Source of the DNA: Phalacrocorax aristotelis
Taxonomy: Eukaryota > Chordata > Aves > Suliformes > Phalacrocoracidae
Direction: 5' to 3'
Length of the DNA: 64,000 bases
NCBI RefSeq assembly: GCF_949628215.1
Contig: NC_134276.1
Coordinates: 32,676,226 to 32,740,225, forward strand
Part shown: positions 39,401 through 52,543 of the stretch, piece by piece
Layout: the number at the start of each line of letters is the position of its first letter
Position numbering within the stretch: position 1 is the first letter of the stretch
The notes under the pieces: model-generated
What the model was told of the DNA's origin: nothing
What the model saw: the letters and a program-made list of their open reading frames with translations, nothing else
The model's database searches: none
Position numbers and translations under genes: made by a program

Positions 39401-39841
39401 TCTAACAAGGTACCTGGAGACTGTCTTCCTATTTCTAGCAAAGATTTCTACCTGACACTAATAAGAAGACAGCATCATGACACCACCTTTTCGAGGCAGA
39501 AAGGGGCCCTCCAGTGACCTGGGAAGCCTCATCTGAAATGACTGAACTGAAGCCTGTCATAAGCTTACTGACAAGGTACATGTCATCAGCCTGTATCTCC
39601 CTCACCTTCCACCCCAATGTTGATTAATTTCTACAAGTCTTATCCCAAGAACTGATGAATGACAGAAAAAAGATATTTCTGTGGCTCTCAGACCAATTTT
39701 TTGCAGTGCATCTTTAGCTGCTTTGCCTGATTGATCAAAGATACCATTATCTGTTGTACTCTACAGTCTCATTGACTAGGTTCAGCCTTGCTAACCCCAA
39801 GCCTTCAACAACCATAAAACTTGCTAAAAATAAAGACAGGG

Positions 39842-39863
39842 TTTTTTTTTTTTTAAAAAAAAA
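39842..39863. repeat. T13A9 palindromic homopolymer junction
   Basis: Thirteen T residues are followed at once by nine A residues, giving a perfect 18-bp inverted repeat. Confidence 0.9.
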
Positions 39864-41994
39864 GAGGAGTTCTTTTTATTTGACATCTGGATTCTGGATC
39901 TTTGTAGAGGTCAAATTTCCTTCTCACCCCTGGGAGACAGAAAGTTACTTTCTTTCTGATGACAGAGGATGCTATCTTACAAATAATGAGACATCTGCCT
40001 AATTACTTGTCTTTGTTTTGTCATATTTACTTCTGCTCTGTGATTTTCTTCCCAGAATGTGCTTCCTCACTATATAGGGAGGAAAAGAGCACAACTACTT
40101 CATGAAACTCTGCCTCAGAAGAGAAAACCAGACAGCCAACTAGACAGCTAGCTACCTCCAGCTCCTCTGGCCAGAGGGATTATTAGCAGCCCTTACTGTC
40201 CTATCAGTTCTGTTACCTGCCACTTTCTCCATTTCTTTCTTTTTGCACCAGCTTCAACCCACCAAACACTGAGCCCTCAGAAACCATCTCCATTTACACC
40301 TCCATATAACCCTCCCATTTCCTCTTTTGAGGAAGCCCAAGGCAGTACTGTTTAAAGGCAAAAATTTGCATGCATGTTTGAGCAAATGAGACCCGAAATT
40401 GCTTGCCCCATTGTTCAAACATACCATTTCTGATGCACAACTGCCACCAAAACCCAGGCAATATCTGGGTGATGTCTAGGGCTGAGCTGCAGATCTCCTG
40501 GGAGGCCTGCTAAAGAAACTACTTCTGGGATATGGGGGAATGTTAATATTGAGTGAAATTGTATCCTTCTGTGGGATACCTGTGTCTCAGGGAGGAAAAA
40601 TGCATAGCACTGAAAGTACAGACAATCACAGAAATATGAAGCAACATTTCCTCCAAATTATGCATATAAAATACCAGTACCTGAGAAGTAACATCACACA
40701 ACTTATTTCTTCCAAATGATATAATCACTGAAAAACTTCCTAAGTAAAAAAAAGGTGGATGTGACAACAAGAACTGAACTAAAATGTTGCCTGACCAGGA
40801 AGTTCTTTAAAAAGATCCTGGTTTTAAATGCCTTGTCACTTGCATATACATATAAAATAAATTATAGAGTTAGTGGTGTTTCATTATACTGACATCTTTT
40901 TGTAGTGTGTCTGAGAAACCACAGGTACAAGTTCACATACATGTCACTGCGTAAAGTGCTTGTGGTAATCATTTTCATGGGGAAAAATAAGCACTTGCAG
41001 GATTATATCTTTTATGTCGTAACTTCGGTTAATGCCCACATCAATCAGATTGTCAAAGCTGTTTACAGCCCATGCCTGGATATTTCCAGCTTTTGACATG
41101 TTATGTCAAGGAGAACCATAATCCTTGAAACATAATTTTGTGTCTCTCTCTCTATTTACTGCTTTCTTCCCATCTTCTCTTTCCCTGTTAAAGTCTTTAT
41201 ATCATTTGCAGCTGCCTCAGAATCCCACAGCCACCAGCTCATTAGCAACATCAAGATCACATTATTCCTCTTCTGGGAGACTGCTTTGGGTTTCCTACGA
41301 AACTTACAAGGACAAAGATTTCCAGTATTTAGATGGGTTCAGCTGCAACATCCTTCTAACTTAAGTTGCTCTGTTACTCCTTCGCACATTATGTTAAAGT
41401 CTATTTTCTTTCACCCAATTCCAAGAAAGTGCTGTTCTTCTTTCTTCTTCTTTTTCTTCATTTTTTCCCTTTTGCATTTGATACGTCTATGTCTGGCAAG
41501 TCATCACTTGCTGATTATGAGCTATGTCTCTTCTGGGGTCTGGCCAAAGTTTAGAACTAGCATAAGATATAATAGTCCCAAAAGAGGGTGTGAGAAGGAA
41601 GAAAGGTTAGAGGATCTATATTTTCCCTTGTGAAAATTGAACAGTCTGGAATTAGAAATGACCCTTTCCTCTATATTTTTGTCCAGATTAAAATCGCAGA
41701 GAAACCAATAGTTTCATCTCTATGCATACCGTGTGTCATGTAACAGGGACTCTGGAGTAGGGTATTTCAGGCCGTAAAGACACAGCGCTCATTAACTGAA
41801 TGAGTACCAGCACAGAAGGTTTCTAGGAACATCTACTGAGAGGAGACAAGCCCAGATGTGCTTTACACCATCACCAAATGAGGTTATCTCAGTCTGATGG
41901 ACTGTCCTTAAGAGACAGGCTCTGGACTTGACAACAAGCCTGTGAGAAATGAATAGGTGCAATTTATTCAAAGGACCAAATATCTCACAGAAAT

Positions 41995-42037
41995 GGGCAG
42001 GGGGAAGGGAGGAAAATGTAGGAGGGAAGGAGAGGGG
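41995..42037 (+). repeat. Purine-rich tract with G-quadruplex potential
   Basis: Five runs of three or more G lie within 43 bases. The first three are separated by 2-nt loops; the remaining loops are longer. The segment is almost free of pyrimidines. Confidence 0.45.
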
Positions 42038-45000
42038 TCAAAGGAGACCAAAACTTGTGCAGGCAACTGCAGCATAAAAAACCAAACCAGTACTACCCTG
42101 AGACCTTGGTCATAAAGTTTAATGGCTTGTTATCTTTATGAAGCCTTCAGCAATGTAGAAAGAAGTGCCTGCTTCCCCTCACTTCACATCTTTACTATTG
42201 GATGTTTTCTTTCCTCTCTCTCTCCCCCCGTTTTAGTCTAAACAATATATCTGGTTTGAATGCAACTATAAAGCAGACTGTTAGCAGAGACAGAGGTGCG
42301 TGCCGACTGGAAACAGCCCTGCTCCCCTGTCCCTTCCCAAGGTCGTTCCCCGTTAGCCACACATGAGGACAACGAACCTGTGACACTGATCAGTCATGAG
42401 CATGCACCAAGGGTAGTAAAGGGACAATGTGTCCCAGAAATTTGTTGGGATATGCCTGAGTGCAGCAGGATCTCAAGCCTTTGAGGTGTTGCCAAACATT
42501 GTCTTTCTTCAAGACATCTATTAAACACTGGATTATAGAACACCCTGATAGGTTTACATGAAGGGCATTGTGAGCCTGACTGACACACAGATGGGATAAA
42601 GATGTCAGTAAAATGTTCAAAGTTTAGTTTCAGCAAAAGTCAAGAAAAACAACTGCAAAGCTTTCCAGATCTTGCTGCAAACAGGCTTTCCCATGGATTT
42701 AATGGGTGAAAAATTTGCAAATTCCAATAGGCTCCATTTTAAGTCACATTAACAATTTGAGATGCTTCATCATTCTCTACACTATACAAACTGCAGACTT
42801 TTTATTTCCCAGACTCTACTAATAACAAGCCCTATAATTACGTATCTGTCCTTTGCAATCAGCACTACAGCTTTCTGTTCAGAGGAGAAAAAATTGTAGG
42901 GCAGGAGCACCACTCAGGAGCATAGGTAAGAGCTGTCACCAGCGTAGTGTGACTGGTTAATGGTTTCAAAAATGTTATTAGGAGACAACAGTTCCTTAAT
43001 TTCAGAATGTTGCATGCTAATAAAAACGGCCTTGTTCATTTGTCTGATTGAATCCGACTCAAGTTTTGAGTTCAAACTCCTTCTTTCAGTCTGCAGTTGT
43101 TAAGTAACATATTTCTTCTGATTTCCTCCTCCCTTGTACCCATGAGGCATTTGCCTGAAGGACAGACTACAGACTGTTCTTGCTCATTAGTGCTGGTCAA
43201 GATTTGCTTTTGAAGTTTGATACAGCAAGGCAATGTAGAAAGACATGCTGGAGAGATGCTGCCCGGGTTTCTACCCTCTGGTTTTGCCCCAGTTTAGGAA
43301 TGAGAATCAGACTGATACCCACGCAGTTTGCCCGTTTCTGTTCTTCAACTTCCAATGAAGAGCCTAGCAGGCAAGAACCAGGCTATTATTTGACTATCTT
43401 GGAAAGTTTTGAGTAGCAGCAGTAGGGGGCTTCAGTGTAAAATCTTGGCTCATTGAAGTCACAATGACATCAAGCGAGTCAAGGATTTTACATCCAAAGG
43501 TAGATTCATTTTGCCAGTCTCATTACAGCCATTAGAAGAAAAAGAGCAAAAATTAATCAGATTACTTTGCCCCCAGTAAGGCAAAAGTCTGCCCTTCACT
43601 ACATCACACTGTTGAGCCCACAACAACTCCATGAGCCATTCTGGTAGAGTTCCTCTGGACCTGCTTTTACATCTAGAGAATACATTTCTCCACTGAATTG
43701 TCTTTGACTATGTTTTAAAAATTAATTTCACGCCAGTGCAACATCCCTTTCTTCACTCCAGAAAAACTGCATCTGGAGGAAGGAATGACAGCTCTTGGAG
43801 ATAATCTTCTGCCCAACACTTACCCAATAGTCTTTTCATCTCCAAGGTTTCCAAAGCCAGGAGGGTTATTTTCAGAGCCACACATATTAAAATTAATGCT
43901 AAATCAAAAGGACTGCCTGCTGCGGGGCTTGATTGGATTTGGACAAAGAATGTCGCTTTCTGAAGTCAACCCGTGTGTAGATAATTTTTTTCACCACCTA
44001 ATCATGATTGTGAGAACATAAATCATGCGAATTACAATGAGTGGGGTTGATGAATGTGCACCACAGGAACTCCAGCTTCAATCCCCTTCGAGGTCACCAC
44101 TAGAGAAAGTCCTTTCTTAGGGCTGGCTTTCTATTGCCTGACACATCCACCCCTTAACCACGTTCTTTTGGGGGAGATGAGAAGGATACCACCTTTGCTT
44201 CTGTTTTGTCTATAACCTGTCTGTCCTTTTAACTGGAAAATTAAGCCTGCTAAGTGTCTCTGCTATCAAGGCTTCCTGTAATTTTTTTTCGTTCACTTAC
44301 AACCATGCTCTTAATAATTGGATGTAAAGCAAAAATCCTCAGGAGCACAAGAGTGAAGTCTGCAAGTGCATGGGAATTCAGTCCTCTCAATATTTATGTT
44401 TAGCATTAAATACTTCATGCAAAAATAATGACTTTGACTCCCAAGGCCTTCCTTCTCTCATCTCAAAAACTGTTCATACACATGCTCCGGGATCTCTATG
44501 CAAATATAAAAAGGGGATTAAGTTGTATGTGTAGTAAATCCTGCTTTTACATTAAATAGGTAAGAACTAACAGAGGGTCTTTGGATTAAAAATAGGTCCC
44601 TGTTTGCTGAGCAGACTAAAGCATTCTTTCCTCTGGCTGCCCTGCCCTGCAGGAATTGACTTTTTCCTAGTGAGAAATTTGAGTCAATTATAAAAGCTGT
44701 AGTATATTAGAGGTATGTGCTGTACAATACATGATTTAGACCTAAATTACTGTATAATAGGGAATGCCCCCTGCCTTCACAAAAATATTATTTGTTTTGC
44801 AACAGGAAGCCAAGTCCCAGCCCCCATCTGACAGCACCATTGCATGAGAAACTTCCACATCTGGGTGCCTGTAGGGAAATTCTGGAGACACAAGGTGAAA
44901 ATCTAAATCACAACTGTCTGGGAGAGAAGGCAAGACCCTAGCCCCAGACATCATGTCTTTGACCACCATCTGGAGATTTCTCTCCACCCTTTGCAGCAGG

Positions 45001-48000
45001 AGCTGGGAGGAGAAAAGCTCCTCCAGCACCACTGGTCCTCCAGCCACCAACTTAGCAATTGTAACTCCTCAGACCACAAGCAAAGGCCAAACCCACTGAC
45101 ATTTTGGTTAATTTTTACTGCTGGTCCAGCAAAAGAAGAAAACCGGCTGTGGCATCAAGCTGAAGGGTACATAAAGCAGAAGACTCTGCCAGCAGCCTGG
45201 CTGTGCAGCCGCTGACCTTGTCACGTTTTCTTTTGTTTCACTTATTGACATTTGTTCTCTTTAAAACAAAACAAAATTAAAAAAAAGACCAAAACACCAA
45301 GACGCCACCGAGCACAAGGTGAATACCCCTCCATGTGTTTTGTAAGGCCATCCCCCGGGCCCACCGCAAGCATGGTCACCAGCATGGAAAATTTCTTGCA
45401 GTCTCACAGAGGCATTCAAAGGAACAGACTGCAAAGGGTAAAACACAGCTGGAGGCAGCAGAGACGGGGCCACACACTTCCTGACGACACCGGTACGTCT
45501 CACAGCTGGACTTCAGCAAGCACTCCCTTTAAACCTGGTTTTGCTGTCAAGAAATCTCTGAATGAAAGGAATAAGCAGCTTTTGCCTGAGTTATTGGCCT
45601 TTACAACTTCCCAGGACCCGAAGCCCTTTCAGCTCAGAGGCTCAGCTGCCAGACCAAGAAGCAACCTTATTTTACCTCTGGATGGCTGAGAAAAAGGCAC
45701 ATATATAAAAGACCTAAAATCCACCAAGATGGAGACCCCTTCTTGAGGACAGCAGGGATTACTAATTCACTCCGTGCCCCAGCACCAGCAGCCAGACCAG
45801 ACAAGGATGATGGTGTGCTGGGGACCATGGGGGCAGTTCATGCCAGAGAGGGCTCAGGGTGCAGCACAAGGCAAAAAGACACCAGCCAGGGAGTCCTCAG
45901 GTAGAAACCATCCACTGTGACTGAGCTGGATGGGTAAAAGTGTGAGATGGCCAGGCTGTCCTTGTGGAGAAACACTCGAGGGCAATTAATTCACCTGCTT
46001 CCTTTCAGGGCTTGCCTGGGGCAAGATGCCTCAGGTGCTGGTGGTACTGATCCTTCCCTGGGAAAAGCACGCAAGTTGGCATCCTGCTTCCAGCAAGCTG
46101 GGCAGTCCCAACCCCTCCAGATACAGTCTTACACATCCTCCACCACAGTAATTCCCTGTCCTCTCCATCCCCCAAGCCCTGCATCAAACTCCCAAAGCTC
46201 TGCTGAAATTTCCATGGAGGGTTGCAAGCCAGCAGAAGCCCCTGTCTGCCCTGTTGCTATGGCACTGGGAACAGTGACACCAGCAGCTGGATAGAATAGG
46301 GGAACAATGGGACAAGAAGACAACAAGGGGGAGACAACCCTCAGGGCAGCTGAGGACCAAGAGGGTGTCCTGGGCACCTCCCTGCCACCAGGTCTCTGCC
46401 TGCCCCTCGTGGGGGCGGGTTTTCTCTCCCGTTCTCCTGGATGCTCCTGCCCAGAGAGGTAAGCGTGTCCAGGGACACCTGTCTGGGGTTTTATGGAGGG
46501 GAAGCTTTCCTGGGACCCTGCTGTGGCTATCAGATGATGTTTTACCATTTCCTCTGTGTTTCCTTGTTGCTCCTGGGTTTGTTGCTCTCCTCCCCAACTT
46601 TCCCTTTTGCCTGGCAGATGAAAACCAAACCGCTGCATGAAAAACCCTGGCACCATAAGTGAGTTATGGAGGGAGAAGGAGGAAGCTGCAGGGTGTTCTG
46701 AGTGCTGTCCCCTTCCTTGCAGCAGGCAGGGGTGGAAACATGAGGGGGTGATGGTAGAGGGGAGACATATAGAACTGACCTCCTCCTTCAGACCCTCAAC
46801 CCTCCCTGAAGTCAGGCTTTCCTGAAATGTAGGTGAAACTGTTGGACAGACCATATTTCAACATACCTTAATAAAAAAAAGAAAGAAAAACTTTCTTAAC
46901 TTTCTTTCTCCAAAATCTGCGGAGCCGGTGCTGGTGAGAGCTGGAGCCAATGCACCTCTCTGCCCCCAACCCAGGGCATCAGTGCAGACCCTACAAATGG
47001 CTAATGGGGTCAGTGCAGCTTTGCAGGCAACCTCTTGCCAAGGTGCCTATGGATAGTGTGCAGGCGGATGGGTTTTAGGGAATTTGGTAGGACTGTGCCT
47101 CAGTAGGGTCGATGTGGACAGCATTAGCTCTTGGCTTCTTTCTCATTCTCTGTTTTCCCTTCATAAACTATGTTCACATTCATTTAGCTCTTCTTTATTT
47201 TTTTTTCAGATTACACCACCATAAGCTTCTACTTCAGAACTTGTAGCTTTAATAGATTGTTCTGTGAATACATGCATTTTTCCTGAGACTTACCATAACA
47301 TTTATATTTCTGGATGCATACTTTAGACGGTGTAGCATAAAAAAGAGGCTAAGTAGAAGAGTGTAAGTATAGTTTATTCCTTCAAGGGAAGGAGGAGACA
47401 TCAGAGAGCTTCTCAGCTCTTTCTCAGTGCAACTGCCTGTGATTTATTCTGCTCTAAACCTACAGTAACTAGTTACTCAGTATTGCTGCAAATTTACACT
47501 GCTGGTGTTTCACTGGGTGCATCATGACTACGACCTTTAGCTCTGTGTTTAGGGGCAAATGGATTAGTCATGCGTTATTTGCCACCTGTAAGAAATACTG
47601 TTCTGAACTCTGCTAAAATATTTGGCTTCTGTGAAGGACAGCAGTGCCTGGGCTTCCTTCTTGCACTGTGGGACTTGAAGCAGGAGGGACCCTACTTCTG
47701 AAAGATCTTTGCACAGATGAGAGGATCAGGTCCTGTGTGCAGAAACGAGCACAAAATGTTTCTACCTGCAATAGGCTGCAGTGTTAGAAATCAAAACTGC
47801 AGCCTGCAGTAACTTCAGCTCTGTGTTACCCAGAGCCAAATCCAGTAAATATCCAGCTCGGATGAGTTCTTTTCCCTTCCAGAGCAAGGAAGAGCTGGAA
47901 CTGCTGGCCATGTTAATCAGGGATTTCTGCCATTTCAGACACTCTAACTTCAGTTTACTTCTTGTCTTTCATGACGCAAATCCCAGAAAACACTAATAAC

Positions 48001-48887
48001 TGTGATTTACGGCTGGAGCTGCTTCGTTTTACTGTGTCGTGTAATTGCTATCCTGTGTAAGAGCCAGGCTTTCTGAAGAATATTCATGGACTGTAGCTAC
48101 TCAGCTGTGCATAGAAGGTGTGTCCTGTTCATTCCATGGCCCAGGCAATGGGATCTGCTAAAATGAGGTTTATTTTAAAATCCCAACAGTAGAGGCTGGT
48201 AGTTTGATTCTGAGTGTTCCTCCTAACCTGTTTATGCCTACATATTACAAATGTAAAGGAAGAATGTTACTTTTCTGATTTCCGGAATAAATAGTTTCAA
48301 CTCTTAATTTGCGAGTGTTGGTGGCTGCAAGCAGATGCAGCTGGTTCTCATCTGTGCACCTGCAGAAATGGCATGGTCTTTATAACCTTGAGGCTGAGTG
48401 AATTCACTGGGGGCCTGGATCACTGCATATTTGCCATATCCTTCTATATTTCCTATAAGCCTCTTAATGGCCACTGTGGTTACAGAGAGGTAGGCATCCC
48501 CTTGGCTGGAGCCAATGTCACAGCTATGGTGAGATCCAGACTTTTGGATGCAGCCCTTCAAACTGAAAGACACTGCTGAGATGAGTATTACTGGCTCTGC
48601 TGGCACTTACGGGACTGGTAGGATGTTATAGGCATAAGGGCTGCACACCAGGAGACCACTCAGGAGTCTTCTGTGTGATTTACAGTGACCAATTGCTCTC
48701 CAAATGTCTTTGAAAGTGCAAAATCCAGAAATGGAGTTATTTTAGGAGATTGTTTTCTCCACAAGATTAGTGGTTATAACCCAGAATTTGGAGCTGCAGT
48801 CTGGACACAGCTGCAATGGCAGAAACAAGGGAAGCATCCTGCTTGATTTTAATGAGCTTGTTCTGCATTTAAAGCCCATAAAAGCTT

Positions 48888-48937
48888 TTATATATATATA
48901 TATTAAAAATATTATATTGTATTCTATTATATATAAA
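48888..48937. repeat. (TA)n-rich microsatellite
   Basis: Nearly pure A/T with TATATA blocks at both ends. Confidence 0.85.
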
Positions 48938-49030
48938 AAGGTAAAAGGTATATGGTGTGTATAATGATAGTATCTGTAATGTACACACTATTAGGAAAGT
49001 AGTCCACTACCTTCCTTGGATCTGTAAATA

Positions 49031-49080
49031 GATACATATATACATATATGTATATGTATATGCATATATACGCACATATA
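49031..49080. repeat. TA/CA/TG interspersed microsatellite
   Basis: Degenerate alternating purine-pyrimidine repeat of ATACATATATGTATATG type, close to the preceding TA repeat. The two probably arose from related slippage. Confidence 0.85.
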
Positions 49081-52000
49081 GCTGCTTCTTTAGCGCATAA
49101 GGAAATATAGACTCTCATCAGCCCAACCTGCCCTTCGTGGGTGGTATTAAGCCATAGATCTGCGTATCACAGCACCCACAGTGCCAGCGGGCCCCTCTGC
49201 CCCACAAAACGGGGTGACCACAGTGACAGGAATGCTTCGCTGGGGGCCTCAGTCCCTCCTGGGCTGCAGGTCTGAAAGCTCCTGAGATCTGATACTGCAT
49301 CGTAAAATCCTGCGGCAAAGTCACATCTAAACAAAATAGAGACACTGTCAGACGCCTTTCATTGCAGCGGACTATACAGCGGGAGATTATAAATCCCATA
49401 GGATCAAGCAGGCATTGCTTAGAGGAAAAGATTCCCTCTACAAGCACAAATATCTTAAAGATAGCAAAGGAAAGCTGAGGCTGACTAAACTCATATTTAC
49501 ATAATATTCTCTTCAGACCCGCTGTGGTGTGGAAATTCCCCTGCAATGTCTGTGTACCAAAGTCTCTCTAGCCTTGTGTACATAGCACTCCTCTACCTTT
49601 TGGGATATGTGCAGGAAGCTTACGACTGGAATTAATTTAGTTGACATTTTGCAGTACGGCATGGAGTTTAATCCTCATTTGATGGCATTGCACTCTCTGC
49701 CTTCTGCCACTGCCTGGGGAGTTACAGCCATGCAAATAATACCGCTTCCCCTGGGACAATCCTGCGGGGAAGATACCATCTTTGACTGCGTTTGCAGCAC
49801 CCAGCAGAGCTGCCTGGGGTACTGGGTCCCATCAGTCACTCTCAGCAAAAGAGCTTGCCAATGTTTTCCTGGCCATCTTTGCATCCAACAGATGACCCCA
49901 GCCCAAGGGCTGTGGTCATAGAAATGGTGAATTCAGCTTGATTTTTCATGGGGGATATTGGGAGAGCTCAGAGTAAGGAAAACAAGGTTTTGATGGTGAA
50001 GCAGGCAGCTGTGATGGGAATACCCACGTGGGGCTGGGCAGCTTGGTTTGCCAGCCCCACTGAGCTCAGGGCAGTGCCCCAGGATGGGAATGGCAGGAGG
50101 TCCTGCCGTGACCTCCCATGGACACCTCCATCCTGGCTGCAGCTGAGAGCTGGGGAGCAGGGGGCTGCGAGATGGGACTTGACAGCAAGAGCCAAAGAAA
50201 TATGGGGGTAATGATGCCAGGGAGGCAATTCCACTGTTATTAACACAAACACAGTCCTTGCTTTGCCTTTGTCTCCTGATGAATCAGAGGAAATTGCCTC
50301 CCGAGCCCTTCGCCTTCCAGCTACTTCAGCTGTGTTTTGTTTCTCTAAGATTCAAATATTCTGACTAGATTTCAGCATATTATTATGAGAACAGAAGAGC
50401 CATAGAGAAAGTGAAGCTTCACAGAGGAAATAGTCAATAAATGTTGCTTTGAATTCACTTGCTTTTTATGGTGAGCTCTGATGTCAGGGACAGATATGGC
50501 TTTGGAGGAGATGAGTCGCTATGCTGCAGATGTGTTTGTGAATACTTAGTGGACAATATCCTGTGACATTGTAATGGCAGCTTACTATTATCTATTAGAT
50601 TTTTAAGCCTGTCGTTTTGATGTGACTGATTTTAGTATTTACTACCGGTCCCCGTGAACTATGAGCTTAAAAAAGCAAGAGCACTCTTTTTTGTGCGGCG
50701 ATCCTATCTGGCCAGATTAGCAAAATGTTTATTTGCATTTTACAAAAATGATTGGGCTTTGTAACGAAAATATGTATCAGGTCAAGTGAAAAATGTGATG
50801 GTTCGATATCAAAATCTCAGAATGGCTCGTTATGGAGAGGGGGAGGCAAACTTCCAAAGCAGAAATCTTTAATTTTGGCACTTTCAAAATGTGGCATTTC
50901 ATCCCTCTAATTTGCCATGGACTTTTTGTTTTGAACATTTCTTTTGACGAAGGCAAGCGTGCAAACTGAAAAAAAAACCCGCCTATTTAGAATTCAATAA
51001 AACGCTTCATTTGATCCTCTTCAGTTTCCTGGAAAAGTTCAACATGAACATTCAAGTACTGCATTTCTTCAAATTGTGAGGAAACTGCTGATCTGTGAGT
51101 TGTGCAGCTTTGATGTGCCAAGTGCCAAGGCAGGGTCCTCTAAAAGCTACCACCGTAATCCATATTACTCAGTAGGACTACCCTGATGAACGTGAAAGCT
51201 CCGTCTGGCAGGTATGATATGAGCACAGAGCTGGAGGCTGTCTGTCCTGAAGGCTTTACCCTCCTGATACACGATTCCCATAGGGTCAGCTAGATGGTTT
51301 TGGAGTGGCACAGGGAGAATGGGAAAGTCCATTTGAAATTACTTTCCACCACTGGAAGAGAAGTTCTCGACACTTGCTGTATAAGCTGATTTTTCTTTTT
51401 TGTTTTAGGGGGAAGTCAGGATATGAAGGGTGACAAGGTAACATAGACAAGCTGTATATTGAGGATCAGATCCTGCCCCTAGGCGCTGCTGCTGCTGTAT
51501 GGAGCCAGGTAGGTGAGCTAAGCCCGCATGTTCATGGCTTGTGCTCTTCCTCTGGGTTTGAAAAGTGCTCGTTTCAGTTGTGCTCTTATTAATTCAATTT
51601 CACTGTTTTCAAGGTTGTAAGGGAATTTTTTAAAAAAACCTTACTAAGACTATGCTATAAAGCATCCTTTAAAACATTCATGAAAGAGGAAGAGTTGAAG
51701 GGTGACAGCCAGTTTTAAGCAGTGATGGTGCGCAGGGACTTACCTAGGTGAAAGGCAGCACCCGGACAGAGATTAAGAGAAGCACCATGCACAGACGTGG
51801 GGCCAGGACAGACCCTGCCATGCAGAGGTTGTGAAAATGGCATTGGCTTACCCCATAGCAGTCTCTGAGCTTGCCCAGATCCGTGCATTGCAATCCAAGG
51901 CAAATGGCAAATTACAGGGTATGAGACGGGGAGGCGAAGGTGACGTTGGGTTGCAGGAAACAGCAACCAAAATGACCAAGTGAGACTTGACTTCCAAGCC

Positions 52001-52151
52001 CTGGGTGGAGGCATGTGATTATTACCCTCTGCTTGGCACTGGTGAGGCAAATATGGACTGCTGTGTCAAGTTTAGGGATCCCCAGTACGAGACACATGGA
52101 CATACTAGAGCAAAGATTCACCAAGACAGGTAGGGGCTGGAGCCTATATGG

Positions 52152-52543
52152 AGCCTCTTAGGAGGCTAAGGGAGCTGGGACTGTTCAGCCTGGAGGAGAC
52201 AAGGCTCGGGGACATCTCATTGCTACCTATAGCTGCCAAATGGGAACGTGAAGAGAAGACAGCCAGACTCTTCTCAGAGCTGTGCAGCTGTAGAGAAGGG
52301 GCAACGAATGCACACTGGAGTATGGGAAAACCTAAATAAATATTAGCAAAAATATTTTCAGCACGAGGGTGATTAAATACTGGAGTCAGAAAGGCTGTAG
52401 GATCTCAATCTTTGGAAACATTTAAAATTTGACTGGGCAAGACCCTGAGTGCCCTGTTCTAGTTGACTTTCTTTGAGAAGGGGCCTGGACCAGCTGACCG
52501 CCAGAGGCACCTTCCAGCCTGGCTTCTTCTACAGGTCTGTGAC
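52152..52543 (+). mobile_element. Old, diverged CR1 LINE 3' fragment
   Basis: This segment resembles the CR1 3' region in the plus orientation. [17 protein letters not shown] is encoded at 52,163-52,213. CR1-type phrases follow at DNA level, with AGACTCTTCTCAGAGCTG near 52,265, GAGGGTGATTAAATACTGGA near 52,365 and CCAGAGGCACCTTCCAGCCT near 52,500. Numerous indels and stops break the reading frame. It belongs to a different and much older CR1 lineage than the copy at the left edge, and has no coding capacity left. Confidence 0.85.

Larger units (their letters stand above)
29160..44999. other. Intergenic or 5'-intronic DNA, no gene recognised
   Basis: Mostly unique AT-rich DNA between the two divergent genes. 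It could contain untranslated first exons of the plus-strand gene, which cannot be located by eye. Open frames reach 162 codons (30,677 down to 30,189, minus) but lack support. The 35.59-35.80 kb stretch looks like a possible conserved non-coding element. Confidence 0.5.
45000..52151. other. Intergenic or 5'-intronic DNA, GC-richer at 45-47 kb
   Basis: The 45.2-46.9 kb patch is GC-rich, and long frames open on both strands there, including 241 codons on the minus strand (46,854 down to 46,129). They are low-information Ser/Pro/Gly/Arg sequences overlapping one another. The 50.55-50.86 kb stretch is AT-rich and motif-dense, including an exact POU octamer, and may be regulatory. No gene recognised. 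Confidence 0.45.

Noticed and set aside
46129-46854. 241-codon minus-strand frame
   Set aside because: Lies in GC-rich DNA, overlaps other open frames on both strands, has a Ser/Pro/Gly/Arg composition with no domain and no splice or polyadenylation context.
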